Of a stretch of 64,000 nt of DNA, positions 1 through 10,822 are shown piece after piece. The notes below the pieces were generated by a model. The model was not told the DNA's origin and ran no database searches. It was given only the letters and a program-made list of their open reading frames with translations. A program made the translations under genes and the position numbers. How positions within the stretch are numbered: the stretch's first letter is position 1; every line of letters begins with the position of its first letter. The stretch comes from Stereum hirsutum FP-91666 SS1 (Eukaryota > Basidiomycota > Agaricomycetes > Russulales > Stereaceae): the NCBI RefSeq assembly GCF_000264905.1, contig NW_006763135.1, forward strand, positions 909,179 through 973,178. Reading direction: 5' to 3'.

Positions 1-503
1 TTGAAGTAGTCCTCAAGAACGTGCCTCCCCTCCGTCTCCGTGCCGTACTCCTTAACGACGACACACGAGCACCCAACGATCTTACGCGGGTTGCCCTCCC
101 TGTCGATCTTGCAAAGTCCGGCCCAGGTCCCGAGGATCTTCGCGTCTCCGACCTTGATGAGGGGGATTTTGTGGGTAGCGCAGAGAGCCTCGATAAGCTT
201 GATGTACTCTGCCTCGGTACAGGTCTCGACGAGGACGCAGAGGTGGGCCTGGCGACGGTCCAAAGCCTTTGCGCACTCGCGGAGGCCACGAGCGAGACCG
301 TCGTGCACGAGGGAAATCTTCAGGACTTGCTGTTTGGGTGAAAATTATTAGCATTTTTCAGCAGGAAGTAACGGTACGAATACGAGCAGGACACTCACCT
401 GAAGAGCCTCCTCAACGGAGAGTTTTCCCTTGGGGGCGGTGGAGGATTCCTCGACCTCGGGGGCCGCCTCCTCGACATTGATCTCATCTCCTGCGTCAGA
501 CAT
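1..503 (-). CDS. RPS12: 40S ribosomal protein S12 (eS12), 3' end cut by window
   Basis: Small-subunit ribosomal protein eS12, a cytosolic component of the 40S beak. Two exons are seen: 399-503 (35 codons, acidic N-terminus starting MSDAGDE) and 1-329, joined through a 69-base GT-AG intron (330-398) with phase 0. The product reads through the family core, including the [12 protein letters not shown] segment, the CVLVETC segment and GSCVVV-like C-terminal strand, and is about 144 residues at the window edge, close to the yeast and human lengths. The last visible residues (HVLEDYF) match the family's C-terminus, so only a few codons and the stop are missing. The start ATG at 503 is the only one in frame near the conserved N-terminus. 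It is divergent to the SKI8-like gene. Confidence 0.95.
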
Positions 504-790
504 CCTATATTTTATCACGCTCGTCGTCAGCACCATCTAGTGGTTAACAGACGGATGAGACGTACGTTTTTGATATGGATAATTTTGCTAGGGGCTACAG
601 GCGATGTCTTCGTCCGCTCTCGTTGATGGTGTGGAAAAAATAAGGTTCACGGCGCGAGAAGTGTTATATAGCAAATGTTCCCACGCCTTCGGGGTTGGCC
701 GCCACCGTACGTATGAACGTTCAACGATCGGTTCGAAGTCCCGTTTCGTCTTGCCATCCTTTGTCTGTGTTGTTGTAGTTGTAGTCCATA
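504..790. promoter_or_regulatory. Divergent promoter, RPS12 (-) and SKI8-like (+)
   Basis: This 287-base gap separates the start codons of RPS12 and the SKI8-like gene and must hold the promoters and 5' leaders of both. A pyrimidine-rich TTG/GTT run lies just before the plus-strand start. I see no clear TATA box on either side. Confidence 0.5.
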
Positions 791-2382
791 ATGGTAAGCC
801 TTGGTTATTGTTTGACCGGGGCATAGCTTCATCTATATATTATAGAGTCTCGCGTTCCTTCACGCTCTCGATTGTCAAGAACGTACGCGCTTTCGCCACA
901 CACCCTTCGCCGTTCACTCACCCACCCTTATCAACCACCAGCCCACTCCGATGCCATCTGGGGAATAAAATGGACACCCACATCCGACACCGCAATTTCC
1001 ATCTCTGCTGACGGAACCGTCAAACGATGGGACTCATCCTCTGGCCAAGTCCTCCGCTCGCTCGCGCCCCATCCACTCGCTATCGTTTCGCTCTCCACTT
1101 CTCCAGATGGTAAACGGGCATTATATAACACGATCGAGGGACTGACCGGGCTGTGGGACGTGGAGAGTGGGGAGGTGCTGGGAAAGTGGGAGAGTTATGC
1201 GCGGACTGGAGGCGAGGCGACCGAGCCATGTGAGTGTTGGATTCAGAGATTGTGTTCCGGGGTGAGAGATAGCGTAGATGATATCTTGTACATAGTATCT
1301 GGAAATTCAATGTCGAACGCCATTCTGACAAGTCGCTCGCTTCGTAGCATGGTCCGTGTCCTTAAACCCAACAGGAGCTTCGTATGCCTCCACCGGCAGC
1401 TCAGGAAACGTCACCATCCATTCCGCCACTCCGGACTCTTTCGGTCAAAAACTCGCTACGTTGTCTAGCGGAAGGAGTAAGTTCGGCATGCGATGTAGTC
1501 ATGTGAGCCATGTCTTCCTTTCTTTCCTGCTCCAGTCACCTTTGTTCTGCTCCCCGACAAATACCGCCACTCCACTCACAACTCCTACTCCATCCCGTTC
1601 GCCTGTGCATACGCTCGAAACTGATCTATGACTTGTCTTCCTGGCACTGGTGGGATCCTGTGTAGAGTCCAGATGGTAGCAGAGTCGCGCTCGCCGCTGA
1701 ATCGGGCCAAATCTACATCTTCGACCTTGCATCGCAGGCTCTAACCGTCACCTACACCTCACATGCAATGGCCGTTCGCTCCCTCGCTTGGTCGCCGGAC
1801 TCGCAGGTACGTCCTTTCCACTTCCGCCTTCCACCGTCCACCTTCCAAAGACGTTTTTACCGTCCTCCTATCGGTCACGCCACTCCACCTCACCGCACCC
1901 CATGTTAGGCTGTTGCGCACGATCGTCGTCCAAAATTCTAACATTCTGCCCGTCCCACCATCAACAGCTCCTGATGTCAGCGTCAGAAGACAAACGGCTC
2001 ATCCTGCACGACGTCCGTACCTCCTCCGCCTCCGGCAAACCAGGTTCAGGAGCCGTAGCCTCCTTCTCTGGTCACTCCAGCTGGGTCCTCAGCACTGATA
2101 TCTCGCCGGATTCGAGGTTGGCTTTATCTGGGTATGTCCTACATCTACTACATTTCCTATCCACGAATACTCACCGTGCGTACGTACTCCAGCTCCGCCG
2201 ACAAAACCATCAAAGTATGGGACCTCGCCGCCCGCGCCGCCGTCTCGACTATCCAGGATACCGACCAGGTCTGGTCTGTCTCGTGGAGACCGCAGCCTGC
2301 GGCGAATGGCTCTGCGGGTGCGTTCGTTAGCGGTGGGGAGGATGGGGTAGTGAGGTGGTGGAGGAGCGCTGGGGCGGGTTGA
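791..2382 (+). CDS. SKI8: SKI8/WDR61-like WD40 repeat protein
   Basis: WD40 propeller related to Ski8/Rec14/WDR61, the scaffold of the cytosolic Ski complex that feeds mRNA to the exosome and, in some fungi, a meiotic recombination partner. Best model: 848-1229, 1348-1502, 1666-1806, 1968-2131, 2193-2382, giving about 344 residues, normal for the family. Repeats show the usual blade endings such as VKRWD, GLWD, FDL and VWDL. The KFGM then SPDG join across the 1503-1665 intron is a family signature. The start is the weak point: the only usable ATG (791-793) is followed at once by GTAAGC, so the first exon would be the start codon alone, with an acceptor at 847. The family assignment is firm; the first 20 residues are not. 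Confidence 0.85.
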
Positions 2383-3102
2383 GATTGCGGTGGGATATGT
2401 GGGCGTGTCTCGGGATTTGGGGCGCCCGGTGCATAGAAACCGCTGAGGAATGAGGGTCGTTCGAGATCGCGGTCGAGGTCGTGGTCGGAGGTCGAGGGAT
2501 TTTTTTTCTTGGAAGCATGGGTGGACGGCACGAAGACACGATCAGGCGATCGGACATTGTGTGTAATTACGGTATGGGTACGTGAATTCCCGACATTGTC
2601 CTTGGGCTTCCTGTGCGCGCATCGTCTTCTATTAGTGCCTTTCCATGGATCCTACTGGCTGTACGAGCCCTCTGAGATCTAGCGCCACACACTCGGTTCT
2701 CCGCAGATATACTTTATCCAGTTTAGGCTCGGTGTGAAATCGATCGCATGAAAGTCTTTGTTCATGTTCTCGCCGCGGCTTGTTCCTTCCACTAGTACGG
2801 CACGAAGTGGAGTTCGTCGTTAACCCAACGGCCGACCAACTGGCTTGAACAAGCAACGCACAAAGGGCTGCCCAAATGGGGCAGGCTCTTGATATTCTAG
2901 CACCTGCGCGATATCGATCCTAGCGCACGTACCTTGGTGTCCAGGGTAGCTGAACTCTGATTCGTTCGAGGAAGTTTCGAAAAACATATATAAGGGCGTC
3001 GAAATGCTCTGCAGTCTTTGTGCCAGCTCGTATGCTCCTGTTCTCAAACCCCATCCTCTTCATTCTTGTCCTCGTCCTCTCGTCCGCTATAATTCGCGCA
3101 CT
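2383..3102 (+). promoter_or_regulatory. SKI8-like 3' flank and promoter of the proline-rich gene
   Basis: No credible ORF. A good TATA box (TATATAA, 2987-2993) lies 110 bases upstream of the ATG at 3103. Its position argues against the in-frame ATG at 3004, which would fall at or before the transcription start. Confidence 0.5.
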
Positions 3103-6100
3103 ATGAACCGTCCACAATATCCTCCTGAAGCTCAAGCTCAAGCTACGTATCGTCCTCCTCCCTTTCGTCCTCGACCTGCTCCTCCACCACCCACTCGAAA
3201 CGAACCAAGCCATCCTCCCGGATGGATCCGCCCAAAGTTCAAGTTCTTGAGGCAGCCTACGACGTCGGCAGATTATCCTCCTCAAGGACCAGTGCCACCA
3301 CGTACGTTCACGCTCTCAGCGAACCACACTCAGTTTTCCTCACTGCTAACTAATTATTCTCCAGGCCCCTCGGTCGCGACAAGTCACGACCAGCCAACAT
3401 TCCACTCGGCAATTCCCCCGCCCGGGCCCGTTGGGTCACTGGATCCAGGTTTTAGTTGGCACCCACAAGCGTCAACATTACGTGATCAAGCGCCTCCTCT
3501 CAGTGTCACTTCCCACTTAGCGGTCCGGGATCCCCCGCAGTTATCTTCCGGCCCTGGCTCGTTTCAGCGGCAACCTGTTCCAGCTCCTAAAGCTCACGGT
3601 CAGGATGGACGTCCGTGCAGACCTTCTGGCCCTGCCTCTCTAACGCATGGGAAGTTTGACCGACCGTGGGACCAGAGAGATAGAGCACCCGAACCACGAC
3701 TTCCACCGCTAGCACCACCACCACCACCACCTCCTGCTCCTCCTCCTCCGGCTCGATCGGAGCCTCATGTCGCTGAAAAGCCCATGGCAGTCGGTCATAC
3801 AATGGCGCACCCTCACTTCTCCCCACCCTTGACGATTGCGCAGTATCAGTTGAAGATATTCAAGGATAATCACACGTGCCCCGCGAGTACTAGTGCGTCT
3901 TCCCCACGTTATGTTTTGCCTCGTGTTTTGCCTCGTGCTGACTTTTTCTTTTATTTTGCTTTTTCTTCACTTTTCTATCTCGTATCTCGTCCTCTCTCCT
4001 CGCCATTTCAGTGTCACTTGAGCAACACCTCGAAGCTAAGAGGATAGTCATCGCGTTGCTGGAGCATCGCGTTCCGAGCCGAGTAATTATTGGCTGGGGC
4101 GTCGACCAGGAACTCGTCCTCGAATCCGCGAATGAGCTGAAACAAGCCGCGCCACCGCCGCGGTCGGAGGACGTGCACGTGGCTCCTGTTGTGGCCCATA
4201 ATCCTGTACCGTACGCTCAGCATCACTCTTCTGCGCCGTCTCGTTCGTCGGCGAATCATTCTTCGTTTTCGCATCCCAGTTCGAGTGCACAGGTGCCGTA
4301 TCAGCAACACAGACAGCACGACGTCGTCCAAGTCCAGCCACAGCATCAGTTGGAGCAACGCACTCAACAATTCGAACGGCAGGCCCCACCCCATCTCCCA
4401 CAGCGGCCGCCGCCGCCTCCGCAGCAGCAACGACAACCATATCAACAGCCAGTCCACGATCTAGTTGAAGGTCAACGTCAAGTCCGTACTCAACATGCGC
4501 TGCCGCTCGATTATGACCCCCTCAACCCATCGGCCACACTTCCCAAGACGCAACTGGCTTCGTTCTCGTCCGCACCCTTGAACTCTCAAGCACAACCCTT
4601 CCAGCCGAAGCATCTTCGGAACCCTTCTTCTACGGCATCCGTCGAGTCGTCGACGAATCAATCTAGCCAGCCTACACCGGCGACAGTACAGCAACCCGCG
4701 CAACCCGCGCGCTCTCACCAGCCCACGCCAGTCGTGCACACCAATACGTCTGCCCAACCATCGTCGACGAGCCTTTCCGTCAAACTTCCATCCACCGAAT
4801 CCACCAATGCCGCCGAAACAGAGTCCAAGAAGGCACCAACACTTCCAAGGCCCACGTCTCGCACTCCTCAGGCGCAGGCTTTCCGCGTCCCTCTAGCGTC
4901 TTCCAACGCAGACCCGCTCGCAGCGCGATTCTCCTACCGCGCCGGCGTGAACGATGTTCTGAAGGGTGCCTTTCCCGCCTCATCGTCGTCCCAGCCACAC
5001 ACCGTGGAGTCCTTTCCATACGAACGCCTCCGGAAGCTTGAAGCCGTCCACGTAACCCTCACCTCCGAACCCTCCGTAGAAGGTTGGACGCCTGACTCTA
5101 CACTTCTGAGCCCGTCTTCCAAACCTGGTTTTTTTGATTTAGGCGGTTCGTCCGCCGAATATGTCGAGCTCGAGGAAGGCGATGTCACTGTCACTGTCAC
5201 TCTCGCTGTCGGTGGCGCCGACGCCGACGCTGGAGACCCCTCTGCGACCAATTCATCTGCGTTTCCGACTGATGAGGAGGGCGATACGTATTCGCACTTG
5301 CCCGGTTACGAGAACGTCCGGTTATCGTCACTGGTTCGCTCATCTCACCACCCCAACGCTAATGCTCACCCCGACGTCCCGGAGCTCGACACGGACACTA
5401 CAAGACGCTCTGGGCCCAGCTCGTCTGCGCCTTCGACGGTTTCGGAGTCTGACGGTTATACACCCCCGCCCTGCCACGAAGACGACGACTATATCGGCCC
5501 CATTCACGGTCACCGAAATCCTCGAACCGTGAACAAACTGGCTGATGTTCAGGACAGTCTCGCGGCGTCGTGGTGGGCTGCTGACTGGGCGAGGGATAGA
5601 GCAGGCTTGCCTCGCGGGACCGAGTCCGTCAAGAGTGCCGATACCGATGACAAGGCCAAGGGCAAGGTGGATAAAGGGAAGGGGAAGGCGGCGGACATAG
5701 GGACGGGGATAGAGGCGGAATTGGAGAAGCAGACTAAGGAGGACGTTGTCGTATTGCCGGAAAACGATACCGACGGGGGGCCGGGCGACCTCGCCGGCGA
5801 CATTGCCGTCAAGCGTGCAGAGCCTCACGTCTGTGTGGAGGGGAGCGAATGTCCTCGATACACGGCCAACCACCCAGAAGACTGCACACACGGCCCCTGG
5901 CATCCTCCGATCGTATGTCAGGACTATGCCGAGCGCCTCGGGTGCTCGAAACTGCAAAATGGCGCCAAGTGCCTAGACGTGCATGTTCCGCTCGAGGTGT
6001 CGAGGAGGCAGCCTCCTGGTTGGTGTCCCCAAGGGAAGGAGTGTAAAAGTCGGAGGAACGGGAGGTGCCTGACGAAGATGTGGGGTTTGGTGCCAGGGAA

Positions 6101-6272
6101 GAAGACGCACCAAGAGAACTTTCATGGGAGTAGTGAGGAATTTCGCGCACTTTGGGAGGATTATCAGAAGAGAGTCGTTGCGTATCTTGAGAGGAATGCG
6201 GAGATGATGTTGGAGGGTGCGAGTGAGGTTGTTGCTGCAAAAAAAACACGGTGGAGGGTGCCTCGTGGGTAA
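3103..6272 (+). CDS. Large Pro/Gln/Ser-rich protein with Cys/His-rich C-terminus
   Basis: Unknown function. Three exons (3103-3301, 3365-3892, 4012-6272) splice in phase to 995 residues. Residues 1-760 are mostly disordered: proline-rich at the start, a polyproline stretch near residues 183-199, then Gln/His/Pro-rich sequence. A more ordered part follows, with Ser-Leu-Glu-Gln-His-Leu at the exon 3 start. Residues about 847-935 are rich in Cys and His (CVEGSEC, CTHGPWH, CPQGKEC, then CLTK), spaced like CCCH or similar small zinc-binding modules. A Lys/Gly run (KGKVDKGKGKAAD) precedes them and could be a nuclear signal. RNA binding is plausible but is inference only. Gene boundaries are well supported by the TATA box and splice phases. 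Confidence 0.75.
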
Positions 6273-6439
6273 AATTCTTTGTAGAGCTCTTTTTTCTGGC
6301 TATGCTTTTCTCTCAAGTTTTTGCTATGTACTTCGAAAACTGAACTAAATTGTATTATGGTTTCCAAGCCCTCGTACCTGACAAATACCGCGTTTGATGA
6401 CCGCGAGGGAGTGGAAGATGTACTTGCGGACTCACCTCT

Positions 6440-7897
6440 TCATCGCGTCGCCACCCTTCTCAAATCCTCCAAGTCATCAAAGCCCACCACGAACCCTTCA
6501 TCTCGAAGCTCCATGAGTCGCGTGAATGCCTCCGGTGCCGTTTTCATCATCTCCACCTTATCCTGCGCAAGCATCCGGAACGACTTCAGAGGCTTCAACG
6601 ACACGCCATCGAAATCGACTGCATTGGGAGGCATCTTCCAGCGGCCCTCCACAATACCGACGATGGCCTCGTAGTATGTCCTATCTCTGCGAACATCTTG
6701 AAACGGCCTGAGAGGGGAGGTCAAAATGAGGTGTTCGATATTAGAGGTGCCGCGGCACTCGTTACTGAGGTGGTGGTATCCGTTGTGAGTTTCGGGGTAT
6801 TCGAAGTTGAGTCGTCCGAACATCAGATAGGCAAAGGTCTTGTGTACAGCGATAGCGAGGGTGGACAAATTGGTCATGTCCCCAACGAGTAGTGATAAGT
6901 AGGAGTTGCAGAGGGTGTCGTTGAACGAGATATAAGACTTGATCCGGTCTTTGTGGCGAGTCACGAATGCGACAAACTTGGTGCCCAGCGGATGCCCGAA
7001 CCGTATGGACTCAATCTCGAGGCTGGCCAGATCGGGGAAATCCAGAATAGGGAGGAGGCGGGTGAATAATTGCGAGTGGAAGCCCAATGCGAGTTTGAGC
7101 GTGGATATGTGGGGAAGGGAGACTGTGGACGTAGTAAAACCCTCAATCTCGATGTCGATGTCAGCATCTTCATCGTCGAGGCAAGTAAAGTCCAGTTTCT
7201 CGAGATTATTGCAACTCGTGAGTAAGGTAAGAAGGCGCCCAATGTGGACAGTCCGAGGGAATTCCATAGTGCCGAGGTCGAGGGTAAGGCTAGTAATATG
7301 AGATGATGGGGGGAATAGTTGGCAAGCCAGAGGATGTCGAATGACGACTTCCCGAAGGCGAGGAGAGGTAGAAAGGGTGTCCTTGAGCGTCCAAGCGGAA
7401 GGGACTACATCGTTCTCGCGGTACCAATCTACACCCGCTACGAAATCATAACCGTAGCAAAACCTCTCCAGGAGAGGCAATGAATTCGACGGCATCGTAG
7501 GTATGACGGTCGGATCACCGTTACATCGAAGCATGAGTATGATGTTCTTCCATCGCGATGCATGCTCGCAAAGTATGGAAAGGTATTGATTCGTAATATG
7601 CTGGCGATGTTTCAGCAAGCCCAATCGGAGTGACAAAGGCTCGTTCTTGGAATAAGAGAGCCAGGTCCGTAGCGCTTGGAAGAGATTGTCGCGTAGGCGA
7701 GAGTTCCAAGGCGCATCGGGGAGATCAAGGTCAGACCATAACGCGGGCGTCGATTGTGCAGTAGCACGCCAATATCGACAGACCCGAGTCAGGACGATGA
7801 TGAGTTTTGGACATATGGTTGCTCTTGTCGGATCGCGAACGGGAAGGCTGAGATGGAATATTTCCGACAATATCTCGGGCGGAAATCGGTTGACCAT
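6440..7897 (-). CDS. F-box protein, tandem copy 1
   Basis: Single exon, 485 residues. The N-terminal F-box begins at residue 4 (RFPPEILSEIF) and runs to the CRYWR / ALWSDLDL segment around residue 55, the usual agaricomycete arrangement. The rest is leucine-rich and probably folds as degenerate LRRs. F-box proteins of this kind join Skp1-Cullin-F-box ubiquitin ligases as substrate adaptors; the substrate is unknown. The ATG sits in a good context (GCCATGG). The adjacent gene at 8805-10247 is a clear paralogue with the same strand, length and F-box sequence (LPVRD, TPALW versus TPSLW), so the pair arose by tandem duplication. Confidence 0.88.
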   Translation of the reverse strand: MVNRFPPEILSEIFHLSLPVRDPTRATICPKLIIVLTRVCRYWRATAQSTPALWSDLDLPDAPWNSRLRDNLFQALRTWLSYSKNEPLSLRLGLLKHRQHITNQYLSILCEHASRWKNIILMLRCNGDPTVIPTMPSNSLPLLERFCYGYDFVAGVDWYRENDVVPSAWTLKDTLSTSPRLREVVIRHPLACQLFPPSSHITSLTLDLGTMEFPRTVHIGRLLTLLTSCNNLEKLDFTCLDDEDADIDIEIEGFTTSTVSLPHISTLKLALGFHSQLFTRLLPILDFPDLASLEIESIRFGHPLGTKFVAFVTRHKDRIKSYISFNDTLCNSYLSLLVGDMTNLSTLAIAVHKTFAYLMFGRLNFEYPETHNGYHHLSNECRGTSNIEHLILTSPLRPFQDVRRDRTYYEAIVGIVEGRWKMPPNAVDFDGVSLKPLKSFRMLAQDKVEMMKTAPEAFTRLMELRDEGFVVGFDDLEDLRRVATR

Positions 7898-8804
7898 GGC
7901 AAATACGTGTTTCTACTCAAATCTCATCAGTTTGACCTTCTCCATGAGATTTTGACCCTGCGCTGGCGGGAATGCTCAAACGAACATGTACGAATGGTGA
8001 CTCCGAGGATGAAGTGCATAATACTTACACCGCTTGTCAGTCTCGCGATGGCGTTGGAAGACTACAGTTGGACTCGGTGTAGGTACGAAGTCAGACTGCG
8101 AGCAATGAGTTTATGTGGTGAAAAACAGCACAGGGAGTGCGTCGATTGCGAATCGAGTCCTGGCCACTGGTCTCGGAAGTAGATTGCGAACAAATTGTAC
8201 GCCGCCTTCGGAATCAAATGCGTTGACATCGTTGAACCCGTCAGTTTGGCGCGGCCGCGGGTGGCGCATTGTTCTTGCCTTTGGGCAAAGTCTGTTTGTT
8301 TACCGGACTGTGAGTGTAAACATCGTGTTCAGGAGTATAAAAAACTATTGCTTCAACGCGCAAATCTCGACATACACTACCTCTTAGATATCTTTGTTAC
8401 ATATAACTTAGGACGTGTTATTATTGTCCACAAACAAGGGGCCACACAACTAGTAAGCCAAAGGCTTGGCTTGGGGCCACGGGAAAATCTGGCAACCATG
8501 CCCACGGCCAAACAACTAGATATGTATGCGACCGAAAATCTCGAACCGAGATAGGATTCGAGAAGCAAACCCAGCGGGATACATGGTAACACTAAAGGAA
8601 AAGCGTAGCGTGGAAAAAAATCGACACTTCTTAGCAGTTAAGATGGATCGCACCCGTAACTGACTAGAAGAGAGACCAGTCTATACATCATGTTCTTCGA
8701 CAACACCCTGAATGAGTGGACAGGGGGAGATTGGTGAGGGTTAGTGTCAATCCGGTGGACACAGCGTCGAAGACTCCGCAAGACGGATCGGAAAACTCAC
8801 ACGA
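7898..8804. other. Intergenic between the F-box copies
   Basis: Nine hundred bases holding the promoter of copy 1 and the 3' end of copy 2. Short ORFs are present but none resembles a protein. A TATAAAAAA string near 8335 points along the plus strand with no gene behind it. Confidence 0.4.
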
Positions 8805-10247
8805 TCACCGCATCACAAACGTCTTCAACTCCTCCATATTGCCAAATTCCACCTCCAGCCCTTCCTCCCGAAACTGCATTAGCTTCGCGTACACATTTGG
8901 GGCAACGTTCATCATATCCACCTTATCCTTCGTCCGCATCCTGAAGGACTTTAATCGCTCCATAGGTCTTCCGTCAAAATCGAGTGCATTGGTAGGTAAA
9001 CGCCAACGACTCTGCACAAGCCGCATGACACGATCATAATACTCTGACTCGGTTTGTGGATAATCATGTATCGCTGTCATTCCTGGATGGACCGAGCAAA
9101 TGATGAGATGCTCCAGTGTGATGACGCGACCGGAGTGTAGAGGACTGGATCCGTCGGGCTTGAGATTGTATACGAAGGTGAGCTCTCTGAGCAATGTACT
9201 GGGAAGTTTCCTCAGATCCTCCGTGGCCAAGGTGGTAAGTTGGGGAAGTCGATCGAACACCGATGTCATGGCTGCAGAGAATATGTCGTTCATCGCAAAT
9301 AATCCTTCGATGTGCGAGTGGCGAGCGAGAAATGTTGGGAGCTCGCGGCTTAGCCAACCATTGGAATCGAAATAAAGAGCACGCAAGGACGGGAGCTCGA
9401 GAGCGCGCATGAGGGCACCGAATATGAGCGAGATGGACCCAATTGCGAGCGTGAGTGAGGAAACTCGTGGAAGTCGGATGAAGGCAGGAAATATGCCTTC
9501 ATTATCGACGATGATATCCGATTGATAGTCATGACATGTGACAGTCAGTTTTTCGAGGCCATCGCAGATCGAGAGCGAGGTGAGAAGACGCCCAAGGTGG
9601 AACATCCTGTGGAATGTATTCACCCCGAGATCCAAACTAATGCTGGTAATACTGGATGACGAAGGGAATAGCTGGAACGCTAACGGGTGCCGAATCTGGA
9701 CTTCATGAAGGTGGGGGGCAGACGAGAGGTGATCCTTGAGGGTCCAAGTGGGCGGAACACCGTAGTCACGGTCAACGGTGATGCCTGTCAGAAAGGAATC
9801 GCTGTAATAAAACCTTTCCAGGAGAGGCAGTGAGCCTGATGGTATTGGGGGAATAATATCCGGGTCGCCGTCGCATCGCAGTATGAGTATGATGTTCTTC
9901 CATCGCACGGAATAAGAGCACAGGATGGAGAGATACTGCCTGACGACAGATCGCCGACGTTCTAGCGAGCTCAAGCAGAGCGATAATGGTTGGTTTTTGG
10001 AATTTGAGAGCCAGGTTTGGAGTACCTGGAAGAACGATTCGCGTGCCTGCGCTTTCTTGGGCGCATTGGGAAGATCGAGGTCTGTCCATAAGGAAGGTGT
10101 CGATTGTGCCACGGCACGCCAGTATTGACAAACTCCGGTCAAGATGACAGCATGGCTCGGAGGTATGGTTGCTTTTGTCTGGTCACGGACAGGAAGACTC
10201 TGGAGAAAGATCGCTGAGAGAATCTCAGGAGGAAAACGTCGTGACAT
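8805..10247 (-). CDS. F-box protein, tandem copy 2
   Basis: Single exon, 480 residues, paralogue of the gene at 6440-7897. The F-box starts at residue 4 (RFPPEILSAIF) and continues through CQYWRAVAQS and LWTDLDLPN. The body again alternates Leu-rich strands, for instance LPLLERFYY and LRALYFDSN, suggesting an LRR-like fold that would present a substrate to an SCF ubiquitin ligase. The shared C-terminal SFRM..KDKV.MM.. segment extends the paralogy over the whole length. The ATG at 10247 opens at the same place relative to the F-box as in copy 1. Confidence 0.88.
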   Translation of the reverse strand: MSRRFPPEILSAIFLQSLPVRDQTKATIPPSHAVILTGVCQYWRAVAQSTPSLWTDLDLPNAPKKAQARESFFQVLQTWLSNSKNQPLSLCLSSLERRRSVVRQYLSILCSYSVRWKNIILILRCDGDPDIIPPIPSGSLPLLERFYYSDSFLTGITVDRDYGVPPTWTLKDHLSSAPHLHEVQIRHPLAFQLFPSSSSITSISLDLGVNTFHRMFHLGRLLTSLSICDGLEKLTVTCHDYQSDIIVDNEGIFPAFIRLPRVSSLTLAIGSISLIFGALMRALELPSLRALYFDSNGWLSRELPTFLARHSHIEGLFAMNDIFSAAMTSVFDRLPQLTTLATEDLRKLPSTLLRELTFVYNLKPDGSSPLHSGRVITLEHLIICSVHPGMTAIHDYPQTESEYYDRVMRLVQSRWRLPTNALDFDGRPMERLKSFRMRTKDKVDMMNVAPNVYAKLMQFREEGLEVEFGNMEELKTFVMR

Positions 10248-10822
10248 CTGAGATGTTCATTTAAGTACTAAATAAACGAGAAAAGGCAAATGGGGATTAC
10301 ACACTATCCCGGGTCAAGCTAGTAGCTTGAGCTACAGTTTACTCGTGGCAAACAGATGGTGTTGACGCAGTCGTGGCAGGCTAACCTTGTCACACTCGTC
10401 CGCCCAATAGTGAATCCTCTCTAGCTTTCCTACAGTAGATAAAAGGAGGCATCTTATGTGAGTCACGGTATTCCTCCCGCGATCATGATACGTTAGACTC
10501 GGGCGCACCGTCACCGTCACGATCTTCGACTCCGTTTTGTACCGTCTTGCACTGTGTTCGTCTCTGAGGCGTGGAAGGCGACTTGGAGAGGTCAGAGTAA
10601 GCTCAAAATGTGCCAAGGAGAACTTCGAAAAATAGATGTTCCACAAAGGATAGTGGGCCAGCAGTAAGTATGGTACCAGGATACGGTGAGCGACAAGTGA
10701 GCGATGCTAGTCAAGCTCAAGAGCCGCCACATTGGCCAGTCTGGCATCGAACTCGTGGCGTCGTTCGAATGTTGTGGCCACTGGCAAACACTGCTTTACA
10801 CTGCTACCACGCACCTTCACGA
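10248..10822. other. Divergent intergenic region, F-box copy 2 / AlkB-like
   Basis: Promoters for both flanking genes. The reading frame of the AlkB-like gene stays open upstream of 10823 to about 10610, with in-frame ATGs at 10670 and near residue 54 of that extension, so a longer N-terminus is possible. The extension looks noncoding in composition. Confidence 0.35.
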
